Below are positions 5,708-7,066 of a stretch of 7,066 nucleotides of DNA, piece by piece (the stretch's first letter is position 1; every line of letters begins with the position of its first letter). Origin of the DNA: Klebsiella pneumoniae (lineage in GTDB: Bacteria > Pseudomonadota > Gammaproteobacteria > Ga0077536); assembly GCA_945873015.1 (NCBI GenBank), contig CAMCBY010000215.1, positions 1-7,066 on the forward strand. The letters run 5' to 3'. Position numbers and translations under genes: made by a program. The notes under the pieces were generated by a model. That model worked only from the letters and a program-made list of their open reading frames with translations. It did not search any database and was not told the DNA's origin.

Positions 5708-7066
5708 ATGAATTACGACGCCATCATTGTCGGCGCCGGCTTTGCCGGCATGTATATGCTGCACCGCCTGCGTGAGGCGGGTTATTCAGCACAAGTGCTG
5801 GAAGCTGGCGAGGGCGTCGGCGGGACCTGGTATTGGAACCGCTATCCCGGTGCGCGCTGTGACGTGCAAAGCATTGATTATTCGTTCTCCTTCAGCCCGG
5901 AACTCGAACAGGAATGGCAATGGAGTGAGAAATACGCGACTCAGCCCGAAATCCTGCGCTACGCCAACCACGTCGCCGACCGCTTCGATCTACGGCGCGA
6001 CATCCGCTTCGGCACCCGCGTGCGAGGCGCAAGTTATGACCAGCGCAGCAACCGCTGGCAGGTCGAAACCGAACAGGGCGAGACCTTCTCGGCGCAGTTT
6101 TATGTGATGGCGACCGGCTGCCTGTCAGTGCCGAAGGAAATCGACATCCCCGGCGCGCACACCTTCGGCGGCCAGACCTATCACACCGCCGACTGGCCCC
6201 AGCAAGGTGTGGACTTCAGCGGCAAACGGGTGGCGGTAATCGGCACCGGTTCTTCGGCCTTGCAATCCATTCCGCTGATCGCAGCGCAGGCCAGTCAACT
6301 GACGGTCTTTCAGCGCACACCGGCTTTCAGTCTGCCGGCCGCCAACCGGGCGCTCGAGCCGCAGGCCATTGCCGAACTCAAGGCACGTTATGGCGAGCAC
6401 CGCGAGGCCGCGCGCCATTCCGGCTTTGGCGTACCGATGCCGGTCATCACCACCTCGGCACTCGAAGTCAGCGCCGAAGAGCGTCAGCGCACCTACGAAA
6501 ACGGCTGGGCAGGCGGCACTTTGAACGGCATGCTGCAGTGTTATGGCGATCTTTTGCTCAACAAGGCCGCCAACGACACCGCCGCCGATTTTATGCGCGA
6601 CAAGATACGCGCCATCGTGCGCAACCCGGTCACCGCCGAAACCCTGTGCCCCTACGACTTCCCGTTTGGCACCAAACGCCCCTGTCTCGATACGAACTAC
6701 TACGAGACTTTTAACCTGCCGCATGTCGAGCTGGTCGATTTGCGCAAGACACCGCTGCTTGAGGTGACCACACAAGGCGTACGCACCAGCGATGCCGAAA
6801 GAGCGTTCGACTGCATCGTGTTCGCGACCGGCTTTGACGCCATGACCGGCGCCATCGTCAAGGTCGATGTGCGCGGTGTCGATGGTCTGGCCCTGAAGGA
6901 CAAATGGGCTGACGGCCCACGCACCTACCTTGGTCTCGGCATCGCCGGCTTTCCGAACATGTTCACCATCACCGGTCCCGGCAGTCCGTCGGTCATGAGC
7001 AATATGATGGTCTCCATCGAACAGCATGTGGACTGGATAACCGACTGCATCAATTATCTGCGCGCT
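5708..7066 (+). CDS. Type I Baeyer-Villiger monooxygenase (FAD/NADPH), 3' end outside window
   Basis: The 453 codons present encode a flavoprotein monooxygenase that inserts oxygen next to a ketone carbonyl, giving esters or lactones, with FAD and NADPH. Seen in order: the FAD-binding GAGFAG (G9-G14), the BVMO-typical GGTWYWNRYPGARCD (38-52), the BVMO fingerprint FGGQTYHTADWP (153-164, matching FxGxxxHxxxWP), the NADPH-binding GTGSSA (179-184), GTKRP (321-325), whose R324 aligns with the catalytic arginine of phenylacetone monooxygenase, FATGFD (372-377), and GPGSPSVMSNMMVSIEQHVDW (423-443). The start is supported by GGAGAG at 5694-5699. Relatives such as cyclohexanone monooxygenase are about 540 aa, so roughly 90 C-terminal residues should lie beyond the window. 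The substrate (cyclic, steroid, terpenoid or linear ketone) cannot be told from this. It is divergent from the MATE gene. No frameshift or missing key residue is seen. Confidence 0.93.
   Translation, partial: MNYDAIIVGAGFAGMYMLHRLREAGYSAQVLEAGEGVGGTWYWNRYPGARCDVQSIDYSFSFSPELEQEWQWSEKYATQPEILRYANHVADRFDLRRDIRFGTRVRGASYDQRSNRWQVETEQGETFSAQFYVMATGCLSVPKEIDIPGAHTFGGQTYHTADWPQQGVDFSGKRVAVIGTGSSALQSIPLIAAQASQLTVFQRTPAFSLPAANRALEPQAIAELKARYGEHREAARHSGFGVPMPVITTSALEVSAEERQRTYENGWAGGTLNGMLQCYGDLLLNKAANDTAADFMRDKIRAIVRNPVTAETLCPYDFPFGTKRPCLDTNYYETFNLPHVELVDLRKTPLLEVTTQGVRTSDAERAFDCIVFATGFDAMTGAIVKVDVRGVDGLALKDKWADGPRTYLGLGIAGFPNMFTITGPGSPSVMSNMMVSIEQHVDWITDCINYLRA

Noticed and set aside
6125..7027. Long open frame (300 codons) on the minus strand
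   Set aside because: It lies wholly inside the Baeyer-Villiger monooxygenase gene, whose motifs are unmistakable. GC-rich codon use commonly leaves such antisense frames open, and its translation shows no recognisable domain.

Overview
This 7,066-base window is GC-rich (roughly 60% by eye) bacterial chromosome. The protein families and the small REP-type repeats with GTAG heads point to a gammaproteobacterium, probably an environmental one with a broad catabolic repertoire. That placement is inference; no rRNA or other phylogenetic marker is present. The window is densely coding. No gap between genes exceeds about 200 bases, and I see no tRNA, rRNA, CRISPR array, insertion sequence, transposase or phage gene.

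Layout from left to right: (1) a stand-alone EAL-domain cyclic-di-GMP phosphodiesterase (+, 18-767). (2) Convergent with it, only 6 bases away, a small SnoaL/NTF2-like protein (-, 774-1160). (3) A 187-base divergent intergenic region carrying a good sigma70-like promoter for the NTF2-like gene. (4) A luciferase-like (LLM class) flavin/F420-type oxidoreductase (+, 1348-2196). (5) A 138-base convergent gap filled by a REP-pair element with perfect 26-base arms and a separate 10-bp hairpin. (6) An acetyl-CoA acyltransferase (thiolase) with a complete active site (-, 2335-3522). (7) A second REP-pair element whose end overlaps the stop codon of the next gene. (8) A two-gene unit transcribed leftward: a 12-helix MATE exporter (4091-5512), followed 10 bases later by a small single-domain ParB/sulfiredoxin-fold protein (3694-4080). 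(9) A third, partly decayed REP pair. (10) A type I Baeyer-Villiger monooxygenase (+, from 5708) that runs off the right edge.

How the genes may work together: the Baeyer-Villiger monooxygenase, thiolase, LLM oxidoreductase and SnoaL-like protein are the kinds of enzymes that occur together in breakdown of cyclic ketones, terpenoids or steroids (ring oxygenation, then beta-oxidation). Here they sit on alternating strands, separated by REP elements, so they look like independent transcription units and not one pathway operon. The only clear operon is MATE plus ParB-like. I did not find a convincing new defence or mobile system. The most distinctive non-coding signal is the dispersed REP-pair family, one copy of which supplies the stop codon of a gene.
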